A stretch of 64,000 bases of DNA from Mycteria americana (Eukaryota; Chordata; Aves; Ciconiiformes; Ciconiidae), in the NCBI RefSeq assembly GCF_035582795.1, contig NC_134372.1:35334316-35398315 (forward strand). Direction: 5' to 3'. Positions 33,927 to 46,290 of the stretch are shown piece after piece (positions within the stretch are counted from its first letter, which is position 1; every line of letters starts with the position of its first letter). A program made the position numbers and the translations under genes. The notes under the pieces were generated by a model. The model had not been told where the DNA came from, made no database searches, and saw nothing but the letters and a program-made list of their open reading frames with translations.

Positions 33927-36900
33927 GAGTTGAGGAATGGCAGGATAATTAGCATTAAAGACCTCTCAATGCCAAATGTTAGAGTTAACATGCCTCTCAC
34001 AGGAGACTTGCAAACTTCAGGATTATATACCAAAGAAATGCTTGATCATAAGGATACTCTTCCATTGTCAAAAGAACACAGAGTGTAATTTATCACTCCA
34101 CAAACCATTCTCTGAAGCCATGTGCTAGCTGCGTAGGAGAATGTCATTTGGAGAGATAAAGATCATATCAAAGGTGAAAGCTTGGAAAACTCAGTACATA
34201 ATACATATAATCTATGAAAACTCAGCTCACAATGTGGCTGTGAACTAAAGGCTAGCATGGGGTGACAATTAAAGAACGAGTTGTCAAATCATGAAGACTT
34301 CATTAACAGAGGGTAACTGACAGCAGAATAATAGGGGACTTTAATGGATCACATTTCTGCTACGCACATTCTCTAATAATAAAAATGCCCTTTTCTTGCT
34401 AATACCAGGACCTGGTAATTATTGTCAGGGGGGATTATCTTGTTCTTAGATTTGCACTGAATTTTATAATCATTGAACCAGTCTTCAGTACCAATTCAAA
34501 AATGGGAATTCCATCACCTTTTATGTTCCTTCAGCTGTTAATATTAACATTTTGGTTTAACTCTTGATTTCATTTATACTTCCTTGTATGTGCCAAGTGA
34601 CCTCATCCTGTTTATAAAAAAAAAAAATATCTTTTTTTTTTCCTAAGCCTTTCACAAAAGTTTTGACCTTTCAACCAAGGCATTCAAGGATTGACTTTCA
34701 ATGTGCATGCATTTATTATGTCTGACTCATAAAAACCAGCTTGTGACATTGCTCTGCATATTCATAGCCTTCAAATCATCATAACAACAACCTGTGTATG
34801 CAGCCTGTGAGAGTCAAAATCCAGATTTGAGTGGAATATTTGTCTGGTGCTGATCATTAAATAGTTAAGAGATGGTCAGAAGAAGAAAGTGATCTATAGA
34901 AATCAATGAGAATTTTCTGTTTTCTTCACAAAGCTTCACATCCCAGTCTAAATTGTAAGTGAATTACGTATGTCTTTTCATTTGTTGCTCTGCAGGGTCA
35001 TTGCTGTAAATTACCAAATTCTGCTGACTGAGTTTGTAAATTAGGTGCCTCCCAAGGTTAATCAAGACACCAAAGTTTGGAGTCTGTGCTTCCCAAAGGC
35101 CTATACAGTGACCTAGGCTTTGAACGCTGGAACTTCAATTCGATGCCTGAAGTTACTGTGAATACTCACTCATCCATGTCTATCTGATGGGACTATTTAC
35201 ATGGTATAGATTAATCCAGTTTAATTTTTAGTCTTGCTTGTAAGAAAGATGATGAGAAATCTGCTGTACTAAATTTTGGAGTTTAACTCCTCTAGAACAG
35301 GATACAAATGATTCTTAATAACTCTTAGTGTAAGAAACAGCTCCCTGACAATGCAGTAAAATCTTTACCTACTAGACTGTAGTAGGTTAATAACATAATT
35401 CCAGTGTAATAAAATGCAAAAGAATGCTCATGGGAAACAGAGTAAATTCTTTGGAATGAACACATATATTATTTACCTGTTCATATGTTTAGTAAGTTTT
35501 TATCTTTTAAAAATAAGATTAAAAATAAGATTTTTTTTTTTTAATTTCTGTAGTGTGTACACTTAAGCAACTTCTGCAGAATGAGGTCTTGAGTATTAAT
35601 AGAATGAATGGAAATTTAATATATCTTTGTCTCCTTGGCAATGTAGTCCTATATTTCCTGTTTCCTGGACAATTTACATAATTATGCCAACTTAGTGGAC
35701 ATCTGTTTTAATATCCGCAGGCAAAATTACAAGGTTGAAATACCACTGCTTCCATTTTGCCTGTTGAGATAAGCTTTTGAAGTTGAAAGGATAACTAAAA
35801 CTTGAGCACATGTTCTTGGGAAAATAAAAGGCATAAAACTAAGATACAAACATATGCTTTGGGTTCTTATCTCCTTAAACTCCATCCTATTCAGTCACAT
35901 CTGAGCCAAACAAAGTTCAAGTGCTGACTTGCTAATTAGGCACAGTGGGGATGCAACATTTCTTCAGGCTGCCCCTCAGCGATGTACAATCCAGGCAACA
36001 CGAATTACTTGGCAATGAAAATTCAAAACTGGGAATTTCATAACCAGAGTTTGAAAGTGTTGCTTCCTCTCCTGCCAGCTTGTGTGTAGCTAAAAGAGTG
36101 AATTTCATAGAACATTATGCACAGTCATGGTTGGGGCATATACATTATGGTTACCCATGAAATCTGGAGGGACTATTCCATGACCTGAGCCCTTTGCAGT
36201 ACTGTGTTCCTAGGCCAGCCCCTGGGGCATGCCTTTCCATTGATGGTTCTTCCAAGATACTGGGGAGTGCAGTTAGGCAATGGCACTTAGACTGTTCAGG
36301 TGATATCCCAGATGGGTCAGGATATGGCATATCAGAGTGAAGAAGAGAAGGATTATCATTTAGAAGAGGATACAACTAGCTGGAGGAAAAAAGTGCTTGG
36401 ATTTTAAGTCTTCTCTCTGGTTCTGTGTTCAAGTCTTTAGAAAACCACAGTCTGACTTTCAGATGGACCGAGATGCCTGATCAGAGATTTACACTGTGTT
36501 TTTTGTTGCCTATATTATGTTGTTGTCTGCTGTAATTTGTTAAGAACCTGAAGTGACTGGTGCATGGCCACGGTGGTAACCAGAAGCTTAACAGCCTCCT
36601 GTCTTAACACAGGACAACAAATTAATCTGTGGTTTGCAGCAATCATCTCTGAGTTTCATATCTCAGTGCAGTGCAGATTTGCGGTCTTTAAACTTGATAG
36701 GCATCTTCTCAGCTATTTGTACTGTGAGGTATATATTCCTGGGAGATTATATAGCCTTCAGTCAAAGCAGGATAGGCCCTGACTGTTGCCATCACTAGTG
36801 CTCTTTACCAGGAAGAGGGGCACTGCCAGTCTCTGGTAGCTGGAAGGAATCTGAAGAGCAGAGAAGGTGAAAACACGCTAGGCCTAAGTATAACTGGGGG

Positions 36901-39900
36901 AATGAGGAAACGCCTTTCAGGAGACTGCGGGATAGTGTTCCACAGATTTTGTGCTATTATGTTGGACAGACACTCCCGCTGATGTAGCAGGCTCTGAGTA
37001 GGAATGGGAACCTGTCTGTGCATATCCAAATGTAGGCTTGAAGTCCTAGTCTGCAAATGTGGAGCAGGGATTTTGATTTGCCTGCGTATATAATCTCAGG
37101 GTCCTGGTTGTTGCAAGGCTGGTTTTCTTTTGGCTGTTTTTGTATCCAGAGCCATATAAAAGTCAAATCTATATTGATTTTTCTTTTCAAAGTGTGACCT
37201 GTCTTGATACGGTTCATGATGACTAGGAACAAGAAGTGCGATAGCCCACTGTCATTACTAGGTGTATTAAATAATGTGAAACTCATTTGCATCTAGTTTA
37301 GTCATAGATCAAATTCCTGCACTTAGCTTTCTCTGCTGCGTGTTATAAGGTCTCTTAAGACAACATTCACACTTATTCCAGTAATCAATCTCATTTTAAG
37401 TTGAGAGCAAAATAAATAGAAATCAAGCAGGTAAGGTATTTTATTGTTCTGTTTACATTTCTGTAGCTATATAAATATTTCCTAGACAAAATAAACCACC
37501 AGAAAAATGATGGGACACTTGAAATGTGCAATTTATAGTAGCAGAGAAATGGAGACATATCTGCCTCATAGTTTTTCCAAATTACCCTATCACAGTTAAA
37601 CCATTGTTCAAAATACCTTCAAAATACCAAAATTCTGAACAAATCTTACCAGTTCAGTATGATTAGAAACTACTGAATTCTTCATTATGAAGAAGGTTAA
37701 AATCCACAATTGTTCACGTTAGATGGCCAGTGCCATCAATATGACAAATTCTGGAGCTTGCTGTGACGCAGCTAATGGGCACATCCACATAAATGCAGCA
37801 TCTGGTACACAAGCATGAAAGATGAAGTGTCAGTCTGTACGTTGCTGTACATACAGGGATAGTACAATTGTACACTCTGCAGAAGAGTGCATTTTTCTGG
37901 TAAAGATGTGAATGTTGCTCATGATACTAATAAAAATGTAGCAAGCCCTTTTTCCTCTTGCTCTCCATTCTTTTCCCAGTTTATTAATTTTTTCCCATAT
38001 TCCACATTCAGGATGACCTCTCCTGCACTTCTGTGGAAAACAACCTGAATTAATTCCTGACATTATACACTTTTTGTATTTGCAGAGACATCCCTTCAGT
38101 AATAGGATGACATTTTCTATACCTTGTTTCTCTGCAAAATCTAGGTGATCTCATATCGAAATATTTAGGGTGGAAGCCTATTTGGACTTCCTGTAGTCAT
38201 ACTCAGGTCCCAGTTCAATAAATTGTTTAGCCCCTCTTTGACAAAATACTTTAGGTATACATTGATTTACATGGAGATAATGGAGTTAAATAACAATCAG
38301 CCATGCACCCATGCTGTGCTGAATTTGTACTTAAATACAGTCTAGGTTTGGAGGGATAATTTAACGTGGAAGAGAACGTGTCCCTTGATTTTTTCTCAAG
38401 CATCTGCCTTATTTTCTCTGTTTCTATAATCTTTTTCTTACAGCAACGTAAGAAAACTAGCTTTTATGGTAGATTGAAGAAAGTATTACTACTCTTCTTT
38501 CATGACTTCAGCTTTTATTAGTTGTACAAAGAATAAAATTGAAATGGAGTGGAAATACAGGTGCTGCACTTCTAGCTATGTGATGAACTTGTCATCTCAT
38601 CATAGAGATTAATGGGTTTTCTTCCATTAGATATCCCTTCAGAAGCATTTGTCTGACACAGCAATAGCCTTATTTATTCCATGGACAGGGTGAACAATTT
38701 TTTGGAAAATTTCAAGGTGAAAAGGGTATAACAATTCTCTCTTTACTTAATATGTTCTCCTCTCCCCAGTTGTCTATTACAATATGCTATTTTTAAGTAT
38801 TCCACCACCAATTTCCAATTACCCTTGTCTGCTCTATCTTACTAGTGAACTTTTCACCAGCGAATTCAGTGAGGACCTAACCTGAGAAAAAATACTCAAA
38901 GATTTTTGCCCCTACACTGATCATGATTAAGACCATGCTGGTTTTTTTGAGAGGTGACACTACGGTAAATGACGAATGATATTGCAATTGTTAATAATAG
39001 TTATTATTGGCAATTTTTCCTGTGTTAGATTCTCTTCATCATCTGGGTAGGTTTTCAAGGGCTCCTTACAGTTAGAGTCAAGCTCTGATGCATCTGTTCA
39101 GGCTGTGGACCACCTTTTTGAGTTCAGCCTTAACAGGAATGCTTAAACAGGAAGAGGTTATAAGATAAGCAGAATATACTCCATAAGAAAAGCTCTCATG
39201 GCCTTCCTATGAAATACATCAACATTTGTGGAAGCTGCCTGTGTGGCTGTTCAGCACCTTTTGTTTTGGTTTTTTTTCTCCTAGGATTTTCTTCTTAGTC
39301 ATCGTGCAAAGGTTGTGTCTGCATGAGAACGTTTCATAGAAGCAGAGATGCAGAATGGCTGGGATTCTTGGCAATCAGGAGGTCAGTGGTAATAAACCCT
39401 CTGCCAGAGGGTGTAATCTTAAAATATTTTTCCACTTAGTCATCTGTGACATGCAACTAGGAAAAATAAGGGTTGTTTTGTTCCCTATGGCCATAGGCTT
39501 TGCTTTTAATTTGCTCTCATCTTTTGATATGTTGATAGCAGCTTCATTTTCTTATTCAAAATCTTGCACAAACTTTGCTCCTAAGCTAGTGTCAGGAGAG
39601 GTGCTCCCTGAACAGCCTGTGCTCTTCTCAGCTGCAGAGGCAGCAGAATAGCACATTCATCACCAAATCCTGAGCAGTCTCCGTTCCAGTTCCAGTTTGC
39701 TGACAAGACTCCCTAAAAACAAGCAGAGCTGCTGCCTGCTTTAAATGAATCAGCTGCCTTTTCCAGCTGCCACTTCAGTAGTCTGTGTGTCTCCCATCTG
39801 TTTTGGTTCCAATAAAACATTCCTGTTTTGAAGGATCTACTTCTATCCCCTGATAAGCCAATGAGATCAGGATCCCACTTAAAAAACGTGTGTTGCTTCT

Positions 39901-40311
39901 GGTGCTGTTTGTTTCTAACCTGCATGGAACACTCAATAATAAAGGATCTGATCTGGGGAAAAGAAGAGGAGAAAAGAAAAAAGGTGACTGTGTGCATGTC
40001 TGTACTGCAAGCACATTAGGTGAGAAGCAGTCTAGGTATGGTGATGGACTTCTTTAGCTATAGAGCTCCATCCTTTCATTTCTGCGCAGCTTCCAGTAAC
40101 TAACTACCAACTTGCATTGCATTGGGTGTCTCAGCAATGCAGTGTCTCAGCAATGCAGTGTCATGTGCAGCCCAGACATACCCTCCATCTCATAGCTGAA
40201 GAAGCTGTGTGTGACATGGTGTATGACTTATTAGTGAATTTCTGTCCTGGCTACTCTTTTTTTCTCACATTGAGTGACTTGGACGACAAAGCCTGTTAGA
40301 ATTTATTTGTA

Positions 40312-40388
40312 TTGGCCATTTATATAGATATATTTATTTTTATATATATTTTAATATATTTATTTTATATATATATATATATATATAG
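40312..40388. repeat. AT-rich microsatellite, first copy
   Basis: After the lead TTGGCCATTTATATA comes a run of TA and TTTA units ending in a pure (TA)n stretch of about 20 bases. The same lead occurs again at 41024. Confidence 0.85.
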
Positions 40389-40914
40389 CCACAATTTCTT
40401 TATTTTAAGTATAAATTTGAAAAACATGTCTCATTTCTCAGTAAATGGTGCTTTCCCGCACAGGTTACCTCTTCCAGGCTGGCTTCTTAATCTACTTCAC
40501 TCCAGGAACAGTCACACTGTTGGATACAGTTAGATTCACTGCACGATATATTTTGCACCATTACCCAGGAGTATCTTGTACAAAGGAAACTGCAGGCCAG
40601 AAACACCAGCCCAAAGTTGCATTGCCAAAGTCAGAAAGATTAAGACATCTGCCAGCTAGATGGTGTCAAGAACTCCAGGGCCAATCACCTAAAACTCAAT
40701 CACAGTCACTTTCCAAAAAGCTGGACAACAATTAGCAACACAAATAAAAGAAGAAATCACGCAGTGTTTTTTTCAGGAGTTTATGTATCAAGTGGGCCAG
40801 TCAAAGAACTGAATAGAAGGCCAGGCAAGTGTAAAATGCAGTAAGTGTTAAATGCAGTGTTCAGGTATGCTGCTTTCTGCACAGGCCACAAGCAAAGGTA
40901 CAGTACCAGCTGGC

Positions 40915-41076
40915 ATTTTTATATATATATATAAATATAAAAATATATTTATATATATATAAAAATATATAAATATATATAAAATAAAAATATAAATATA
41001 AAAAATATATTTATTTATTTTTGTTGGCCATTTATATATATATATTGGCCTCTTTTATATATATATAAAAGAGTAT
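40915..41076. repeat. AT-rich microsatellite with hairpin, second copy
   Basis: Mixed TA/TAAA/TTTA units, then TTGGCCATTTATATA (41024-41038) as in the first copy, then a 24-bp perfect palindrome at 41050-41073 with arms CTCTTTTATATA. The whole stretch can fold back on itself at many registers. Confidence 0.85.
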
Positions 41077-42608
41077 TTGAACATCATGCACATTCAGTTG
41101 TGGGATTCTTGGGATAAAGAACTCAGGTTGTATTAGAAGCTTAACCTCTTAGTGTTCTGTAGTACACTGCATTCATTGTGTCTTTCATTAAATTCTGTTT
41201 CTTAGTGTTCCTTTGATTAATTATGTATCATCATAAATTAGTGCTGAAGAACTTGTGGTATGTTCTAACAGTTGTTGAATTGTTTACTGTGCCATCTGTG
41301 GAGCTGTTGGCTACTTGAGCTCATTGAATAGAAACTGGATGTTATGTAGTTATATAGGCAACATGAAGTCAGTTTTAGGTAGTAATAACATCTCAGATGT
41401 GAACTGATGCAGTGCATTTGCACTTGACATTAACTAGTAAGTTAATATGGTTTTAAAATGTTATGACGCATCACTGCAGATGAAGCTAGTGAGTTACCAT
41501 ACAGGATGTGTTAGACTGACTTTAAAAATTTGAATCATGATGTACCTGTTGATTATAACTAAATGAGATGACCAAACTATGCAAACCAGTAATTTGGGCA
41601 TGGTTTCCTGTTTCTGAGCAGGTATTTGTACTTTTAAGTTCTCAGTTATATGCAAAGTTCATGGCTCTGAAATAACTGTTAAGCTTGTTATGCTTACAAC
41701 AAGGAACCATGCTAACTAGCTATTTTGAAGGGAGACACTTTAGAAGAGAGAAGTGGTGCCAGACTGAGCCTTCTTACTTTGTAAGTTACTTGTGGAGAAG
41801 TCCAGGGCCTCAGAAAGATTAGATGAATAGCATCATGAGTAAAGCAGAAGAAAATATCATGTATCTACAGTATTTAGGCTAACCTGACTTCCTCAGAAGC
41901 CCCTTCTTCTATTCACAGGTATAATATTTGCTATACTTTTCTATCTAGTACCTAAGAAAGAAGAGGTTTAGTATCACTTGTGCTTTTTTGGGTGCAGTTA
42001 TAGTCTGTTCTATTACTGATTTAATGTTGTCTTTTCTTAGATTAAGTAAGGCCTCTCCATGCATATTTATATGCATATATATATATACGTACACACACAC
42101 ACACACACTACTTTTTCTGTCGTCCCTTAAAACTCACTGCTTGTGCTTGGATTTGTGCTACTGTTTTGGTCTTTCAGCCCGCACTTGTATGCTTTATCCT
42201 TGAGTTGTTTGTCCTGGCTATGCAAGTTTCTGCAGGACTTTTTGGTTCCCATGCAGTACAACAGCTCAATATAAGTGGCATTGCAGTGTGATTAACATTG
42301 AAAATAACCGGATTCAGTCCTGGCCTTTTATTAAGAGCTATTGTTTTTTCTCATTCTCAAGTATATATCAATTCTGGCAAGGGGTTGTGACAAGTTGTTT
42401 TTACCAGGCTAATTGGCAAGTGATGAGTACAGTATCTTATTTCAATCTTACGAGTGGAATATTTGGGACATTTCATTTTGTCCTATTACATATTTTGAAA
42501 AGCCTGGCTGTGTGTTGGCATTATGCAGAGTTCCATACAGAATAATGTTTGATAGACTCAAGGAAATAGCTGAAGATCAGGATGGATGAGGCATAAAGAA
42601 AGCAAACG
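41077..42608. other. Gene-free interval before the second LTR
   Basis: About 1.5 kb without a gene. The only feature I see is the dinucleotide repeat at 42075-42108. Confidence 0.45.
42075..42108. repeat. (AT)n-(AC)n compound microsatellite
   Basis: An (AT)n run of about 12 bases, TACGT, then nine AC units at 42091-42108. Likely polymorphic in length. Confidence 0.95.
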
Positions 42609-43195
42609 TATTTGGTTGGGATAGAGTTAATTTTCTTCATAGGAGCTAGTATGTGACTATGTTTTGGAGTTGTGCTGAAAACAGCGTTGATAACACAGGG
42701 ATGTTTTCGTTCCTGCTGAGCAGTGCTTGCTCAGAGTCAAGGCCTCTTCCACTTCTCACCCCACCCCACCAGCGAGTGGGCTGGGGGTGCACAAGAAGCT
42801 GGGAGGGGACACGGCCGGGACAGCTGACCCCAACTGCCCAAAGGGCTATTCCAGACCATATGGCGTCATGCTCAGCATATAAAGCTGGGGAAGAAGAAGG
42901 AAGGGGGGGGACGTTTGGAGTGATGGTGTTTGTCTTCCTAAGTAACCATGCCGCGTGCTGGAGCCCTGCTTTCCTGGAGATGGCTGAACTCCTGCCTGCC
43001 CATGGGAAGGAGTGAATGAATTCCTTGTTTTGCTTTGCTTGTGTGAGAGGCTTTTGCTTTCCCTATTAAACTGTCTTTATCTCAACCCATGAGTTTTCTC
43101 ACTTTTACTCTTCTGATTCTCTCCCCCATCCCAGTGAGGGGGGAGTGAGCGAGCAGCTGTGTGGGGCTCAGTTGCTGGCTGGGGTGAAACCAATA
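42609..43195 (+). mobile_element. Solo LTR of an avian endogenous retrovirus, plus orientation
   Basis: About 590 bases match an LTR common in bird genomes, as I recall it. Plus-strand signals are in the right order: GGGATAGAGTTAATTTTC near the start, a CRE-like GCGTCATG, a TATAAA box at 42878-42883, a poly(A) signal ATTAAA at 43065-43070, and GGGGTGAAACC near the end. The outer ends are near-inverted (TATTTGGTT and AACCAATA). I could not find a convincing target duplication, so the borders are good to about 10 bases. No internal retroviral genes are present. Confidence 0.85.
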
Positions 43196-43285
43196 CTGGA
43201 TGTTCCGGTTTGGACCAGGTTTGTTTGATACAGTTAGAGAGAACCTCCTCCTGTTCTCAGTAACAGAGCTCTGAACAAAAGCATT

Positions 43286-43320
43286 GTCTCTCTCTGCCTC
43301 TCTCTCTGCCTCTCTCTGCC
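43286..43320. repeat. CT-rich microsatellite
   Basis: Three units of the form (TC)nTGCC repeat in tandem just outside the LTR. Simple sequence, nothing more. Confidence 0.85.
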
Positions 43321-44479
43321 TTATCTTCTCAGAGGTGAAAGATCTGGCTAGGTACCAGTGTTAAGTCCTGGACAACACTACCTTTTTATGAAGCCACATA
43401 TGGGGAATTAGGACTGTGCCATTTCTTGGAAGTCTTTGAGAGGAGTCTGTCTGCAGTCTTGTTGAAAGTGTGATCTCTCACTGAGCACATTCATTAGAAG
43501 TATATTGATGATACACCTGCAAAGGCTTTTCAGGTCATCTGCTGTATTTCAGTGCGTGCTGAAAGAGGTTCACTCCTCCAAACTTCCTCAGGAAAACAGG
43601 AGATAGTGTGCCATTGCAGGGCACCATGGTACTGGTGACTAACATACTGTTGCCACTGACAACATATGAACCTCCGTATTACTTTGAATGGAGTTAGATA
43701 ATATGGGAATAAAAACATCAGTGACAAGCACATGCTGGTGGTGCGGTTATGAGTGTTGCAGAACACTTGATACCACTAAATGGAAGTTAGTAAAAGATGC
43801 TTTTTATAGACAAGATTGGGAGTGCTGGAGTTTTATCTGTCTAGCAGGAAGCTGTGTATTTAGTTTGTTAAAGGTGAGAGAGGAGATGGACATGCTGTTA
43901 GTCAGTCAGCCTTTATTTATCAGCACCATCATGAACACAAAGAAATTTTTTTCATCCACTGAGAACACCATGCTGCCAGCCACTTCCCACCCAGCTGAGC
44001 ACATCCACGCTTCCCTGTGACACCAGCTCTTTGCACAGGTGCTGAGTACACCAGAGCAATACTGCCTGGGAGCTGTGGGAATTAGACCACCCTCTACTGC
44101 ATGTGTTTTAATGCAGCTTTAATTGGATTTTTATTGTTTGCTTCCCCAAAGTTTTGTTCCAACAACAGATGGGACCACTGTCCTAACATGTATGGGGCTG
44201 AGCTTTTTATCTAAGGAACAATCTTTGCTTTTAAGTTGCCCTTTATTTCAAATAGCATGACATCTATCCTCTTCAGAGAACACTGTTATCAGAGGAGGGG
44301 GGACTGAAAGGAAGTAGTAAAACAAAAAGAGCTAAAATATAATAATTAAGAGCTTTAGCTATCTAATAATTATTATTAATATTGTTATTTTTACAGAACT
44401 TTAACAAGTATTTTTTTCTTATATTGGTATTAGTTTAAATGGAGTTGCCCTTGTGTCAGCAAGAGAAGAATTGTTGTTT
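43321..44479. other. Gene-free interval between the second LTR and a CR1 copy
   Basis: About 1.2 kb; open frames are short and unlike known proteins. I see no feature. Confidence 0.4.
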
Positions 44480-45400
44480 AAAGCACATAATGGGATGGGC
44501 ATTTCCATCTATCAGCCACTCCTCCTCTGCTTTGGTACCATCTGCAAACTTGCTGAGGGTGCACTCTGTTCCATCATCCAGGTCATTAATGAAGAGGTTA
44601 AAGAGTGTTGGCCCCACTATCAACCCCTGGGGTACACCAATAGTGACGGCCTCCAGCTGGACTTCATACTGCTGTCAGCAACCCTTTGACCCAGGCAGTT
44701 CAATCAATTTTTCATCCACAGTCCTCGTATCTAGTTCATACTTCATCAGTTTGTCTACAAGGATGTAATAAAAGACAGTGCTTGAAAGCCTTGCTAAAGT
44801 CAGGATAAACAACATCCACTGCTGTCCCCTCATCCACTGAGCTAGTAATTTCATTGTTGTTGTTTCAGGTTGGTCAAGCATGATTTCCTGTTCCTGATAC
44901 TGACTATTCCCAATCACTTTCTTGTCTTTCATGTGTTTGAAAATGGCTTCCAGAATTATTTGCTCTACCACCTTCCCAGGCATCAAGGGAAGCTGACTGG
45001 CCTGCAGTTCTCTGCATCCCTCTTCTTGCCCTCTTGAAGATAGGAGTGCATGTGCTTTCTTCCTTGAAACCTTTCCTGATCACCATGACACTTCAAAGAT
45101 AATCAAGAGTGGCCTCACAGTGACATTGGCCAGCTCCCTCTGCACTTCTGGGTACATCCCGTCAGCTCCCATGGACATGTGTATGTCCACTGCATTTAAG
45201 TGTTCCCTGATTTGTTCCTCCTCCACTGATGGTATGTCTTCCTTGCTCCAGGCTTTCCCACTGGCCCCAGGGGCCTGAGATTCCTGAAGGTAAAATCGTA
45301 GCCTCCCACAGTGCTGCCATGCTGTCTGGAAGTAAGTACGCCCGTAAATCACTACAGCACCTAGCTGAGCTGCTTACGTTGAGGACTGAGGCTTTTCTTT
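44480..45400 (-). mobile_element. CR1 LINE fragment, reverse-transcriptase region, minus strand
   Basis: The minus strand carries pieces of CR1 ORF2 in order but in shifting frames: ELANVTVRPLLIIFEVSW, TPIFKRARRG, GKVVEQIILEAIFKHMKDKK, then [19 protein letters not shown]. The last holds the reverse-transcriptase catalytic FADD box with its second Asp changed to Gly. Several frameshifts make it a dead copy. Both ends are truncated and the right border is uncertain by about 100 bases. Confidence 0.88.
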
Positions 45401-46220
45401 CCACCTGCTTTAGTTCAGCATTGACAGAGAAACAGAAAGCTCTGTGTGCATAGTAGCAGATGGGAAAAGATGGGGAAAATTGATCTTTGAAAAGGAATAC
45501 TAACATCACAAGCTGGTTCAACAAAAAGCAAGCACAAGCAAATCTGGGATCTCTTACACAATACATCAAGCAGATAGGACCTTTTTTTCCTTTTAGATGC
45601 CTGCTGATCACAGCTGAAGTGTACCTTCATCTCCTTTTAGAGGGTGAAAAAGCATTAGTATGTTGGAAGTATCTTTCAAAACTCAGTTTACAAAATAGCA
45701 CACTGGATCGTGGGAAGTAGGGCTGTGCCTCATCAGCTGTCTGCCCAAAGATGAGCTCATTATAAACACTTCATTAGTGACAGACGCTTGTCTATTTCTT
45801 CTTAAAAATATCTGGGAACTTCTCACCCCCTCCCAGGCAATTTCCAAAAGGATGTCAGTATCCTTTTATCCTTTTTCCTAATGCCTAACATAAAAAGCTC
45901 AGTCTGTTCACTTCTTCACAGGTGGTTTAAACCATTGTTTTGGTGCTCTGGATTATAACATAAGGGAAATATTTTAAAAGAAACAATCCTGCTATGGAAA
46001 ATATTGTTTGGGTGTCTCAAAGTACTATGCAAAAAGAGTGATAGCATTTGCCATTTACTCTGTGCCACTATTTTGTGTTATTAACTGCTCTTTGCTGCTG
46101 ACCTCTCTAGATGCTACCAGGCCAAAGATACCTCCAGCTCTGTCCTGTCACTTGTTTCCTTTTGGACAAACTTTGCCAAGAACTCAAGGGTCCAATTGTA
46201 CTGTCAGGCCCACTGTAGGA
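45401..46220. other. Gene-free interval
   Basis: Some 800 bases between the CR1 copy and a minisatellite, with no recognisable gene or repeat. Confidence 0.4.
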
Positions 46221-46290
46221 GGGGTAGCTTAGCAGGGGGTAGCTTCGAGGGGTAGCTTAGAGGGGGTAGCTTAGAGGGGTAGCTAGCAGG
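46221..46290. repeat. Minisatellite with GGGGTAGCTT core
   Basis: Five head-to-tail units of 13-15 bases share GGGGTAGCTT; they differ in the AGA / AGCA / CGA link. The last unit has AGCTAGC in place of AGCTTAG. Confidence 0.9.

Larger units (their letters stand above)
29240..40311. other. Gene-free interval between LTR and AT-rich hairpin zone
   Basis: About 11 kb with only short chance open frames. It contains the palindrome at 32316-32343, the tandem duplication at 33875-33926 and a 16-bp tandem duplication at 40126-40157. No interspersed repeat or exon was recognised. Part of it, such as 34540-35000, may be conserved non-coding DNA, but that cannot be told from one sequence. Confidence 0.4.

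Noticed and set aside
44439-45453. Plus-strand open frames of 74-109 codons
   Set aside because: They are antisense to the dead CR1 copy on the minus strand.
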